Below are positions 37,217-45,488 of a DNA stretch of 64,000 nucleotides, in pieces; position 1 is the first letter of the stretch, and each line of letters starts with the position of its first letter. This stretch comes from Acidobacteriota bacterium (GTDB lineage Bacteria > Acidobacteriota > Vicinamibacteria > Vicinamibacterales > UBA823), in assembly GCA_002730735.1 (NCBI GenBank), contig PCAU01000011.1, positions 17,107-81,106 of the forward strand. The letters run 5' to 3'. The position numbers and the translations under genes were made by a program. The notes under the pieces are model-generated. The model ran no database searches. It was not told the origin of the DNA and worked only from the letters and a program-made list of their open reading frames with translations.

Positions 37217-38020
37217 ATGCTCATTGCCGCCCTCCTTGGTGTTATTCAGGGGCTCACGGAGTTCCTGCCGGTTTCTAGTTCAGCTCATTTATTGTTGGTC
37301 AGAGAGTTTCTTGGATGGGACATCGGTCAATTTGGGCTCGCGTTCGATGTCGCTTGTCACCTTGGGACCCTTTTGGCAGTCGTGGTGTTTTTCTGGCACG
37401 ACCTTACGGCTATGGCTCGGTCGTTGCCGCGTGTGCTCTCGACATCGCCTGGAGACGCTGGTCGCCAAGTGCAAATGCTTGTGCTTGGAACCCTGCCTAT
37501 TGCTGTTAGTGGCTTAGCGTTTGAAGATGTCGTTGAATCGTCACTCCGCACTCCTGGTGTGACCGTATTCACACTGTCACTCGGCGCCGTCGCGTTCTTT
37601 CTTGTTGAACGAATGTCGCGTGGAATCGGCGACGGACGAACGGTGACTTGGTTGGTGGCACTGGCGATGGGTGTAGGTCAGGCGATAGCACTGATTCCAG
37701 GCGTCTCACGGTCGGGTGCCACAATCGTAGTTGGTATGTCCTTAGGCCTCTCTCGTTCAGCGGCTGCTCGCTTTGCTTTTCTATTGGGGCTGCCGGCGAT
37801 CATGGCAGCTGTTGGGCACACTGCGATCACACTCGAACCTAGTGAGGTAACGGGCTCGGTGGTTGTCTGGTTTCTGACTGGTCTTGTAATGTCGGCTATC
37901 GTGGGTTACGCGGTGATTGCTTGGTTCCTGCGATATATTGTCAAGCATTCGCTTGATGTGTTCGCGATCTATCGTCTAGTGCTGGCCGGCGTGGTATTGG
38001 TCTGGCTCTGGGGTGCGTAA
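37217..38020 (+). CDS. uppP: Undecaprenyl-diphosphatase (UppP/BacA)
   Basis: A membrane phosphatase that recycles undecaprenyl diphosphate to the monophosphate carrier for peptidoglycan and polysaccharide synthesis. The two conserved motifs are present: GVIQGLTEFLPVSSSAHL (about 8-25) and LIPGVSRSGATI (about 159-170). Seven or eight hydrophobic helices account for the rest. It begins 23 nt after secF, so it may share the sec transcript. Confidence 0.96.
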   Translation: MLIAALLGVIQGLTEFLPVSSSAHLLLVREFLGWDIGQFGLAFDVACHLGTLLAVVVFFWHDLTAMARSLPRVLSTSPGDAGRQVQMLVLGTLPIAVSGLAFEDVVESSLRTPGVTVFTLSLGAVAFFLVERMSRGIGDGRTVTWLVALAMGVGQAIALIPGVSRSGATIVVGMSLGLSRSAAARFAFLLGLPAIMAAVGHTAITLEPSEVTGSVVVWFLTGLVMSAIVGYAVIAWFLRYIVKHSLDVFAIYRLVLAGVVLVWLWGA

Positions 38021-38080
38021 GTTTTTCCACCAAGAGGTCTGGAAGATTCGGTCATTATTTGATCAGAACTGGTTGACTCA

Positions 38081-38707
38081 ATGCAATGGTTCCGTCGGAG
38101 TTTGATCGCGGGTTTTTTCGTGACCGTACCGCTCATTGTGAGCGTTGTGGCGCTGGTTTGGATGTTCCAGTGGATTGATGGTCTTATGGGCCCATACCTG
38201 GTCCGCTGGTTGGGGCAGGAGGTGCCGGGCCTAGGTTTGCTCGCGACGATTGCAGGGATGCTTATCGTCGGCGCGGTCGCGACCAACGTCCTTGGCCGTC
38301 GGCTGGTGGAGCGCGCAGAGAAATACCTGATGCGGGTGCCGATTTTTAAGACGGTCTACGCGCCCGTAAAACAACTCATGTTGGCTTTTTCCCCTGACAA
38401 TGAGTATGGATTCAAAAGGGTGGTCATTGTCGAGGACCTGGAGCGCGGTTTCGTTCTCGGATTTCTAACCAAAGAGTTCGACCTTGACCGTGGTCTCGGA
38501 GCCGAACGACTCATGGCGATTTATGTTCCGACCAACCACTTATACTTAGGAGACATTCGAATCTACCCGAGTCGGCTTGCCCGCTTTCCTAATATTACGG
38601 TTCAAGAAGGGATTAGGATTTTTCTGACTGGTGGGATGGCTGTTGCTGATCTTGTCCGTGCGGACATAGAGCAAGTGTCCGATGGTCAGGCGTCAGAGCC
38701 TCTGTGA
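38081..38707 (+). CDS. DUF502 family membrane protein
   Basis: Two transmembrane helices (SLIAGFFVTVPLIVSVVALV, about 7-26, and LLATIAGMLIVGAVATNVL, about 53-71) precede a soluble domain. The family pattern is clear: RVPIFKTVYAPVKQL, GFVLGFLT and VPTNHLYLGDIRIYP. Family members are found in many bacteria and plant organelles, but no biochemical role is established to my knowledge. It lies 60 nt after uppP. Confidence 0.88.
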   Translation: MQWFRRSLIAGFFVTVPLIVSVVALVWMFQWIDGLMGPYLVRWLGQEVPGLGLLATIAGMLIVGAVATNVLGRRLVERAEKYLMRVPIFKTVYAPVKQLMLAFSPDNEYGFKRVVIVEDLERGFVLGFLTKEFDLDRGLGAERLMAIYVPTNHLYLGDIRIYPSRLARFPNITVQEGIRIFLTGGMAVADLVRADIEQVSDGQASEPL

Positions 38708-38814
38708 TCGCTTGCCTGCCTAATACGAGCCAGTAAGACCTGTCACACCAGTCCGAATGGGTGGACGAGGGAAGCTTGATGGCTCCTCAGGTCGCGTTGT
38801 TTGTGTGAACTCGA

Positions 38815-38844
38815 TTGACACATACGAGACTGGATTGTTACATT
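38815..38844 (+). promoter_or_regulatory. Sigma-70 promoter for hppA
   Basis: TTGACA (38815-38820, perfect -35), an 18-nt spacer and TACATT (38839-38844) lie about 60 nt upstream of the hppA start. Confidence 0.6.
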
Positions 38845-38903
38845 GACGGGTTTCTTGGCGTGGTAACGGTGTCGGTAAGAGGTGTGACCGAGAGGAAATA
38901 TCG

Positions 38904-41012
38904 ATGGAACAACGGCTCTTTTTGATGTTCGGCTTTGGCGCCCCGTTGTGCGCAGCTATTTTTGCTTTCGTTCTTATTCGGCAAATCAATCAGCGTGATG
39001 CTGGTAATGAACGGATGCAAAGTATAGCGGCTCTCATTCGGAGCGGAGCCATGGCCTTCTTACGTGTCGAGTACAGCGTGCTAGCTGTGTTTGTCGGGGT
39101 AATGTTTATCGTTCTTGCGGTCTTCCTGCCCCGGAGCGGCATGACGACGGCCATCAGTTTCCTTGTTGGAGCTGTACTTTCAGCGAGTGCCGGTTGGGTG
39201 GGTATGCGAACTGCGACTAGTGCGGCCGTTCGAACGACTCACGCTGCAAAGACTAGTCTTGGAAGCGCGCTGAGAGTGGCGTTTTGTAGCGGTGCGGTGA
39301 TGGGATTGACTGTTGTGGCGCTTGGCACGCTAGGAATTGCGATCCTGTACTCAACATTTGGAGGACTAGATGGAGCCGGAGCTGCGGCCATCGAATCGCT
39401 CTTCGGCTTGTCGCTTGGAGCTTCGTCAATCGCGCTTTTTGCCCGCGTGGGCGGGGGCATTTATACCAAAGCAGCCGATGTTGGTGCTGATCTTTCCGGC
39501 AAAGTAGAGGCGGGTATCCCCGAAGACGACCCTCGCAATCCGGCGACTATCGCCGACGCGGTGGGCGACAACGTTGGAGACGTAGCGGGCATGGGTGCTG
39601 ACCTGTTCGAATCCTACGTAGGAAGCATTATTTCCTCGATTGCCCTTGCGTGGGCGATGACGGCATCATCGGCCCAGGCGTTATGGGGCTTATCGGCAAG
39701 CGACTTCGGAACAGTGCAGAATGGCCTGGTTTTGTTTCCGGTCGTACTTGCGGGTGTCGGTGTACTGTGTTCAATCGTCGGTACGTTCGCCGTGCGAACT
39801 AACAACGAGAAGGCTATTCAGGGTGCCCTGAACCGCGGTCTATTCACAGCGTCAATCTTGGTCCTCCTCGCTACTGCTGGATTGGTTTCCGTAATGGGCT
39901 TACCGCTCGCGATACTTTGGTGTGTCGTCGCGGGGCTGACCTCTGGTGTGGCGATCGGCAAATTAACCGAGTACTACACTGCAAAGGATCTCGCGCCAGT
40001 GCAGAGGATTGCTCAGCAGTCGGAGACTGGTCCGGCCACTAATATCATCGCCGGCTTAGGAATCGGAATGATGTCGTGCGGAGGGCCGATTCTAGTGATT
40101 TGTCTGGCGATCTTCCTGAGTTTCGGTTGGGCAGGGCTTTACGGCATCGCCATTGCTGCTGTTGGGATGCTATCAACGCTCGGTATCAGTTTGGGGGTTG
40201 ATGCCTACGGTCCAGTGGCGGACAACGCTGGAGGCATCGCTGAACTCAGTCGATGCGAACCGTTCGTGCGAGAACGTACCGACGCGCTGGACGCAGTTGG
40301 TAACACAACGGCCGCTATCGGAAAGGGCTTCGCGATTGGGTCGGCAGCGCTAACGGCGTTGGCACTGTTCAGCACGTATCGAGCGACCGCTGATGCGGCG
40401 GTCGAGGCGGCAGGCGGCTCCGCTTCGTTCGACCAACGTCTGCTCAGTCTCAATCTCGACAATCCAAACGTTTTGCTCGGGATGTTTATCGGTGGAATGT
40501 TGCCATTCATCTTCTCGGCGTTAACCATGAACGCAGTTGGACGCTCGGCCAATAAGATGATTGAAGAGGTCCGGCGACAGTTCAAAACGATTCCTGGACT
40601 GTTGGAGGGGAAGGCCGAGCCCGACTCAGCGCAATGCGTTTCAATTTCGACAAAGGCTGCTATTCGGGAGATGTTGATGCCGGGCTTATTAGCCGTTATC
40701 GCGCCCATCGCTACGGGCTTTGCCCTTGGTGTTGCTGGGCTGGGTGGGCTCCTTGGCGGTTCGCTGGTAACCGGCGTCCTCATGGCGTTGATGATGGCCA
40801 ATGCTGGTGGGGCCTGGGACAACGCGAAAAAGTATATTGAGGAAGGTCATTTAGGCGGTAAGGGATCCGAGCCGCATAAAGCGGCGGTCATTGGAGATAC
40901 GGTTGGAGACCCCTTTAAAGACACAGCGGGTCCGAGTTTGAATATTCTTATCAAACTGATGAGCATCGTATCGGTCATCTTTGCCCCTCTGGTGGTCGGC
41001 TGGATGCAGTGA
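38904..41012 (+). CDS. hppA: Membrane-bound ion-translocating pyrophosphatase (K+-stimulated type)
   Basis: It couples hydrolysis of pyrophosphate to H+ or Na+ transport across the inner membrane. At 702 residues with about 16 helices it is full length. Catalytic loops are visible: [21 protein letters not shown] (in part), [24 protein letters not shown] and [14 protein letters not shown]. The segment [10 protein letters not shown] (about 467-476) has Ala and Gly at the positions that are Lys and Thr in K+-independent enzymes, which predicts the K+-dependent class. Pumped ion (H+ or Na+) cannot be decided. A promoter lies just upstream. Confidence 0.95.
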   Translation: MEQRLFLMFGFGAPLCAAIFAFVLIRQINQRDAGNERMQSIAALIRSGAMAFLRVEYSVLAVFVGVMFIVLAVFLPRSGMTTAISFLVGAVLSASAGWVGMRTATSAAVRTTHAAKTSLGSALRVAFCSGAVMGLTVVALGTLGIAILYSTFGGLDGAGAAAIESLFGLSLGASSIALFARVGGGIYTKAADVGADLSGKVEAGIPEDDPRNPATIADAVGDNVGDVAGMGADLFESYVGSIISSIALAWAMTASSAQALWGLSASDFGTVQNGLVLFPVVLAGVGVLCSIVGTFAVRTNNEKAIQGALNRGLFTASILVLLATAGLVSVMGLPLAILWCVVAGLTSGVAIGKLTEYYTAKDLAPVQRIAQQSETGPATNIIAGLGIGMMSCGGPILVICLAIFLSFGWAGLYGIAIAAVGMLSTLGISLGVDAYGPVADNAGGIAELSRCEPFVRERTDALDAVGNTTAAIGKGFAIGSAALTALALFSTYRATADAAVEAAGGSASFDQRLLSLNLDNPNVLLGMFIGGMLPFIFSALTMNAVGRSANKMIEEVRRQFKTIPGLLEGKAEPDSAQCVSISTKAAIREMLMPGLLAVIAPIATGFALGVAGLGGLLGGSLVTGVLMALMMANAGGAWDNAKKYIEEGHLGGKGSEPHKAAVIGDTVGDPFKDTAGPSLNILIKLMSIVSVIFAPLVVGWMQ

Positions 41013-41173
41013 GGCTCTAAAGGTATGATTTAATTAGTTTTGGAGGATTTGGCTTTTCGATTTCCTCGTGATTTTGGGCTGCCAAATTGTCCAGTCTTTT
41101 TCGATGAAGCTTTGCCGGTGGGGCTGATTATTGGTTTAGGAACACGCTGCCTGGACTTTGTGGCGTTTATTAG

Positions 41174-41203
41174 TTGACGCGGGTTTTTCGCTCTGCTTAG
41201 AAT
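41174..41203 (+). promoter_or_regulatory. Sigma-70 promoter for the tonB-exbB-exbD genes
   Basis: TTGACG (41174-41179), an 18-nt spacer and TAGAAT (41198-41203) lie about 50 nt upstream of the tonB start. Confidence 0.6.
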
Positions 41204-41254
41204 GGACGGTCATGTGCTGCTTCATTCGCGGATGCGGCGCGTAGGAGGTTGATA

Positions 41255-41968
41255 TTGGCTGAGATGTTCGGTGACATTACCAACCCCCAGGTGAGGGTGG
41301 GATCGCAGAAGTGGTACACCGTGCCGGTGTCGATTCTTCTGCATGTCCTTCTCGTTGGCGCGGTTATTATCGTTCCGTTAATGGCGGCTGACATCCTGCC
41401 GACTCCACCAACGATGATGGCTTTCGTGGCTGCTCCACCGCCACCGCCGCCACCGCCGCCACCGCCACCACCACCAGCCTCTGTGGATAGACCGCCGCCA
41501 CCGGACATCACCCCGGACGCTGCGCCGGTTCAGGCTCCTGAGCAAATCACTGCTGAAACCGGTATCACCATCGATACGGGAATTGTCGGTGGTGTTGAAG
41601 GTGGCGTTGCTGGCGGTATTGTAGGCGGTGTTGTCGGTGGCCTAGACTTAGCGCCGCCACCACCGCCGCCACCACCAACTGAGCCGATCCGTGTGGGTGG
41701 CAACATCAGGCCGCCGGCGAAGACCCGCGACGTGGCTCCGATCTATCCAGCGATTGCGCAGTCAGCTCGAGTGCAAGGGATTGTGATTATTGAAGCGACC
41801 ATCGCAGCGGACGGTCGAGTGACTGATGCCAATGTGTTGCGCTCGATTCCTCTGCTTGATGCTGCCGCTCTGACGGCGGTGCGACAGTGGGAGTTTTCGC
41901 CGACGCTTCTGAATGGGATTCCTGTTCCAGTCATCATGACGGTGACGGTGAATTTCACGCTGCAGTAG
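41255..41968 (+). CDS. tonB: TonB-family energy transducer with polyproline and glycine-repeat linker
   Basis: TonB spans the periplasm and passes proton-motive force from ExbB/ExbD to outer-membrane receptors. I set the start at TTG 41255, six nt after AGGAGG; earlier TTG 41249 and ATG 41264 are alternatives. An inner-membrane helix (VSILLHVLLVGAVIIVPL, about 25-42) is followed by a run of 14 prolines, a repeat of GGV/GGI units (about 110-130), a second run of 8 prolines, then the C-terminal TonB domain with IYPAIAQSARVQGIVIIEATI and AALTAVRQWEFSP (YP..A motif). It heads tonB-exbB-exbD-exbD. Confidence 0.9.
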   Translation: MAEMFGDITNPQVRVGSQKWYTVPVSILLHVLLVGAVIIVPLMAADILPTPPTMMAFVAAPPPPPPPPPPPPPPASVDRPPPPDITPDAAPVQAPEQITAETGITIDTGIVGGVEGGVAGGIVGGVVGGLDLAPPPPPPPPTEPIRVGGNIRPPAKTRDVAPIYPAIAQSARVQGIVIIEATIAADGRVTDANVLRSIPLLDAAALTAVRQWEFSPTLLNGIPVPVIMTVTVNFTLQ

Positions 41969-42087
41969 CGTGCTACGGTCGACGGATTTGAGAGACAAGA
42001 ATTTAATGAAGATGTGGAAGTGGGGCCGTCCTAGCGCCCACTCACCGGAGGCCGGAACAATCTGTTTTTTAAACGGGAGGATGGGCG

Positions 42088-42771
42088 ATGGAAGGAACTA
42101 ATTTAGTCGAGATGTGGGGACAGATGGGTTTTGTCGCGAAAGGGATCGCGGTCGTCCTCTTCTTCATGTCATTCTGGTCGGTCGGCGTGGCTGTTGAACG
42201 GATGTTTACCTTCATGCAGGCTCGGAAGCAGTCGAAGGAGTATGCACCGCAGGTGGCCAAGCACCTCAAGTCTGGTAGCTTGAAGGATGCGATTGCCCTT
42301 GCAAAGAAGGAAGACTACAAGTACAGCCACTTGGCCAAAGTCGTCACGGCGGGAATTCAGGAGTATCAGTTCCAGCAGGAATCTGGTGGCGGCCGCCTGC
42401 AACGTGACGACATGCTGGATACTGTACGACGGGCGATTCAGCGTGCATCGGCTCTGACGGCCAACGACCTGAAGAAGGGTGTTCCGTCGTTGGCGACCAT
42501 TGGTTCAACGGCGCCGTTTGTTGGCTTGCTTGGCACTGTTGTCGGTATTATCAACGCCTTTGTCGGCATTGCGTCGACTGGGTCTGGTGGTATTGGTGCG
42601 GTGTCCGCAGGTATCGCGGAGGCGCTTGTGGAGACCGCGCTCGGGCTCGTCGTGGCCATACCGGCGGTCTGGTTCTATAACTATTTGACCGGCATAGTCG
42701 ATTACTTCAACGTTGAGATGGACAACTCGGCATCTGAGTTGATTGACTACTTCATCAAGAAGACGGCGTAA
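42088..42771 (+). CDS. exbB: ExbB/TolQ-type proton channel
   Basis: The larger channel subunit of the TonB motor. Three helices are visible: IAVVLFFMSFWSVGVAVERM (about 19-38), VPSLATIGSTAPFVGLLGTVVG (in part, about 131-150) and GIAEALVETALGLVVAIPAVW (about 178-198). The conserved GLLGTVVGIINAF and ALVETALGLVVAIPAV motifs of MotA/TolQ/ExbB are intact. GGAGGATG provides a strong ribosome-binding site. The gene lies 119 nt after tonB and is followed by the two exbD genes. Confidence 0.93.
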   Translation: MEGTNLVEMWGQMGFVAKGIAVVLFFMSFWSVGVAVERMFTFMQARKQSKEYAPQVAKHLKSGSLKDAIALAKKEDYKYSHLAKVVTAGIQEYQFQQESGGGRLQRDDMLDTVRRAIQRASALTANDLKKGVPSLATIGSTAPFVGLLGTVVGIINAFVGIASTGSGGIGAVSAGIAEALVETALGLVVAIPAVWFYNYLTGIVDYFNVEMDNSASELIDYFIKKTA

Positions 42772-42864
42772 TAGTCTGTCCGCTCACGTCTGCCATGGTG
42801 CCAAGCAGGTGCCATGGTGTGGCGCGGGACGCGCGTGTTTGCGTAACAGACAAGGAGACTCTTT

Positions 42865-43299
42865 ATGGCTATGGACCTGGGCGGCGCCAAAGGCGGGGTC
42901 AAGTCCGACATCAACGTCACACCACTGGTTGACGTGATGCTGGTGCTCCTGATCATTATGATGCTCGTTGCCCCAATGTTGCAGCAAGGTGTCGATGTTC
43001 GGCTGCCACAGGCAGCGAACACAGTCGACAAACCGGAGACGCAGGGCCAGACGGTACTGTCGATAACTGCCGACAGGCGGTTTTATGTCAATTCCGTCCA
43101 GGTGGCTGAAACCGAGATGCTGAATCGCATCCAGGGCGCGCTTGAAGAGACGCGTGAGCGGATTGTCTTGATTAAAGGCGATGAAGATGCGTCGTATGGC
43201 TCGATCATGACGGTCATGGATGAATTGCGGCGGGTTGGTATCGAGGACGTCGGTCTTATCGTCGATCGCCGGCTGCGGGCAGGCATCGGAGGTGACTAG
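42865..43299 (+). CDS. exbD: ExbD/TolR-type protein, first copy
   Basis: A single helix (VDVMLVLLIIMMLVAPML, about 20-37) contains the proton-carrying Asp of the family (NVTPLVDVMLVLLII). A periplasmic domain of about 100 residues follows. AAGGAG lies about 8 nt before the ATG. The stop is separated by 2 nt from the next exbD, so the two copies are cotranscribed and may form a mixed complex with ExbB. Confidence 0.92.
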   Translation: MAMDLGGAKGGVKSDINVTPLVDVMLVLLIIMMLVAPMLQQGVDVRLPQAANTVDKPETQGQTVLSITADRRFYVNSVQVAETEMLNRIQGALEETRERIVLIKGDEDASYGSIMTVMDELRRVGIEDVGLIVDRRLRAGIGGD

Positions 43300-43301
43300 T
43301 A

Positions 43302-43763
43302 ATGGCAAGAATGAAAGAAAAGACGAACAAGGGTGCGCACATGGAGACCAGCTGTGACATGAATGTCACGCCGCTGATTGATGTGCTTCTCGTGCTGCTT
43401 ATTATCTTCATGGCCGCGCTTCCGCTTACTCAGAAGGGCGTTGATATTAACCTTCCGGCTGAGACACGCTCAGCGAATCAAGCACAGCCTGATACCAGTC
43501 AGATTGTGCTTGAATACACCGCTGACCGTCGTGTGTCAGTGAATAAACAAGAGGTTCAGCTCCGCGAGGTAGCCGCTCGTCTGCGAACCATCTTTGAGCA
43601 GCGGAAGGACAAGACGATGTTCATTGCTGGAGCAGCCACCTTGCGCTACGGTGAAATCATCGACATCATCGACGCGGCGAAAGGTGCGGGTGTTGACAAG
43701 GTCGGCATCGTTACCGATGGTATGCGTCAGGCAGCTGGTGTAACGGGTGGTGGGGGAGGCTAG
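43302..43763 (+). CDS. exbD: ExbD/TolR-type protein, second copy
   Basis: The same architecture as the preceding gene, with NVTPLIDVLLVLLIIFMAALP at about residues 20-38 (Asp at about 26) and a periplasmic domain. It carries a slightly longer basic N-terminus and a Gly-rich C-terminus. Sequence is clearly related to but diverged from the first copy, as in many TonB loci with two ExbD paralogues. A terminator follows. Confidence 0.92.
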   Translation: MARMKEKTNKGAHMETSCDMNVTPLIDVLLVLLIIFMAALPLTQKGVDINLPAETRSANQAQPDTSQIVLEYTADRRVSVNKQEVQLREVAARLRTIFEQRKDKTMFIAGAATLRYGEIIDIIDAAKGAGVDKVGIVTDGMRQAAGVTGGGGG

Positions 43764-43787
43764 GCTCAACTCCTCAAGATCGATTTG

Positions 43788-43826
43788 AACGGCGGCGCGT
43801 GCACTGTGTGTATGCGCCGTTTTTTT
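43788..43826 (+). terminator. Rho-independent terminator after exbD
   Basis: AACGGCG (43788-43794) pairs with CGCCGTT (43815-43821), followed by a run of seven T starting at 43820. It ends the tonB-exbB-exbD-exbD unit. Confidence 0.85.
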
Positions 43827-44113
43827 GAGTACCATTTTCCTACCAGACCAGAATCTTCGAGTTAAGACTGAAACCTTCAAAAGGGTAAGAGATTTGGTTT
43901 CTTGCTCGAAATATCTCCACGTTGATACAGTTGAGGTCTAACACCTAGGTATTTCTCCGGTCTTTCCTCAGTTTCCTTGCGTGTTTGATGCAGATAGCTA
44001 TTCGGGCGGCTCTAACATTCTTGCGTTAGCGAGGAGGAATCTTTAATTGACCTTTGGCGTTGCCGGGCAGACGAAGACTGCAGTTTGTTCGAGGTGTGGC
44101 GGTGAAGGCCTAG

Positions 44114-44150
44114 AAAAAACGGCCAGCCCCCTAAAGGGAACCGGCCGTTT
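44114..44150 (-). terminator. Rho-independent terminator after the TPR lipoprotein gene
   Basis: On the minus strand, AAACGGCC (from 44150 down) pairs with GGCCGTTT (to 44117), with an 18-nt loop and a T6 tract to 44114. The stop codon of the TPR gene lies about 26 nt upstream. Confidence 0.87.
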
Positions 44151-44176
44151 CGTGTCCGTGTGCGAGCAAACGTTGA

Positions 44177-45172
44177 TTAACCGCCGCTGGAGGCCGCCGC
44201 CGCCGCCGCAACAGCTCGCTCCTGTTGTTCGAGACGGAGCTCGTTTGCCCGTTCGCGAAGTGCATCTGCCTCGGCGATCAAGGCATCTTGTGTTGCCTTA
44301 TTGGTCGTGGCGTTTGCTTGCATTCTGAGTAGGATGTTCTTGTAGGTCATTGCTTCGTGGTAGTCATCCTTCAACTCGAGTGCTTGATCTACTTCAACGA
44401 TGCCTTCCGCAACGTACCCTGCCTTTTCCTCTTCATCTAATCGGAAGTCGCGAAACGCTTTCTCCCAGAAATACGTAGCGAGTGTGTAATACGCTTCTGG
44501 GTTGTCCGGCTCGATCGCCGCTCTACTTCTAAGTGCTGTGATCGTCTCCTCGAACATCTCTTGACGGTTGAAGAACGCAGCCAATTGTAAGTAGACCGAA
44601 GGATCGCGAGGCTGGAGGTCAACGACGTTTCTGAGGATCGTCTCGGCCTCTTGGGCCTGCCCTGAGTCTTCATAGAGTCGTGCCAGTGCAAAGTGATTGG
44701 CGACCTCGTCAGGGTTTAACTCGATCATCCTGCGGATGATCGGCTCAGCTGCACCTGGGTTGTTCAATTTATCCGGACCATAAGTGGCTACGAGGTATTC
44801 CATCGACAGTTGCTGCATATCCGGGTTGTCGATAATCTGCTCAGAAGCCAATCGGTAGTTCTCGACTGCTTTTTCCAGTAAGACGTCATTCTCTGGCTCG
44901 CCACGCCGACTCGGTCTATACATTTGGTCGTAGCTGTTTCCCAGATAGAAATAGGCAACACGGAGCTCGGGTGCAGAATCGAACGCGCCGCTGTCGGCTA
45001 CCGTTAGCTCGTAAGCGTGCGCGGCCCGCTCGTACTCAGCCTGCGTGTACAGGCCATTCGCTTCCTTGAAATTCTTTCGAGCCATGAGCATGGAGTAGTA
45101 GTCACAGCCGGCTAGTGAAACGCTTAGCGCCGCCACGATGGTCAACCGCGGCATAATCCGTCGCATATTCAT
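44177..45172 (-). CDS. TPR-repeat lipoprotein
   Basis: I chose the ATG at 45172, five nt after AGGGGA; a longer frame begins at 45208. The N-terminus is a lipoprotein signal (LTIVAALSVSLAGC, Cys at about 22). Residues about 40-290 are TPR-like helices (ANGLYTQAEYERAAHAYELT, LNPDEVANHFALARLYED, LQPRDPSVYLQLAAFFN). A coiled-coil-like Glu/Arg-rich stretch and an Ala/Ser/Gly tail follow. It is probably anchored in the periplasm. The gene converges on the TonB operon and has its own promoter and terminator. Function unknown. Confidence 0.85.
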   Translation of the reverse strand: MNMRRIMPRLTIVAALSVSLAGCDYYSMLMARKNFKEANGLYTQAEYERAAHAYELTVADSGAFDSAPELRVAYFYLGNSYDQMYRPSRRGEPENDVLLEKAVENYRLASEQIIDNPDMQQLSMEYLVATYGPDKLNNPGAAEPIIRRMIELNPDEVANHFALARLYEDSGQAQEAETILRNVVDLQPRDPSVYLQLAAFFNRQEMFEETITALRSRAAIEPDNPEAYYTLATYFWEKAFRDFRLDEEEKAGYVAEGIVEVDQALELKDDYHEAMTYKNILLRMQANATTNKATQDALIAEADALRERANELRLEQQERAVAAAAAASSGG

Positions 45173-45226
45173 GATTTCCCCTTTTAACTGCATCTCGAGT
45201 CTCTCCATTTAGAGCACGGAAACCTG

Positions 45227-45245
45227 TTGACCAAAACCCGGTCAA
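45227..45245. promoter_or_regulatory. Perfect inverted repeat in the TPR lipoprotein leader
   Basis: TTGACC (45227-45232) and GGTCAA (45240-45245) form a 6-bp perfect inverted repeat with a 7-nt centre. It lies between the promoter (45298-45327) and the start codon. It could be an operator or an mRNA hairpin. Related words (TTGGTC, ACCAAAA) recur nearby. Confidence 0.35.
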
Positions 45246-45297
45246 AGGGGGGCGAGAAATCTCGGGCAAGACCCGCGAGAACGCCCCGAACCGAGCC

Positions 45298-45327
45298 AGT
45301 ATAGTGAACCAAAAAACGACCCGTCAA
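45298..45327 (-). promoter_or_regulatory. Sigma-70 promoter for the TPR lipoprotein gene
   Basis: TTGACG (45322-45327), 18-nt spacer, TATACT (45298-45303) on the minus strand. The leader to the chosen start is about 120 nt. Confidence 0.65.
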
Positions 45328-45488
45328 GCTTGTTTGAGGTTTTGGTCGATTAACCTTCACAGGCTTCTAGGCTGCCCGCGCACTGGTTGTGGAACCCTAA
45401 CGTCCTTGACCGGTTCCAAGAGCCGTCTCTATCATGGTGTCAGGATGGTCCACAAGTAACGGATCTCATTACTGGAACACCGCTTGTC

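Larger units (their letters stand above)
43764..44176. other. 413-nt gap between exbD and the TPR lipoprotein gene
   Basis: The gap contains two terminators facing each other (43788-43826 on +, 44114-44150 on the minus strand). About 285 nt between them hold no gene I can support. One frame from a TTG at 44047 has a good ribosome-binding site (GAGGAGG) and a CSRCGG motif, but it runs into the terminator and the antisense of the TPR gene, so I do not call it. Confidence 0.5.

Noticed and set aside
40205..40822. 205-codon minus frame opposite hppA
   Set aside because: Antisense to the conserved C-terminal half of the pyrophosphatase.
44047..44328. Open frame from TTG with a strong ribosome-binding site and a CSRCGG motif
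   Set aside because: It runs through the terminator of the TPR gene and about 150 nt antisense to it, has no family resemblance, and starts at TTG.
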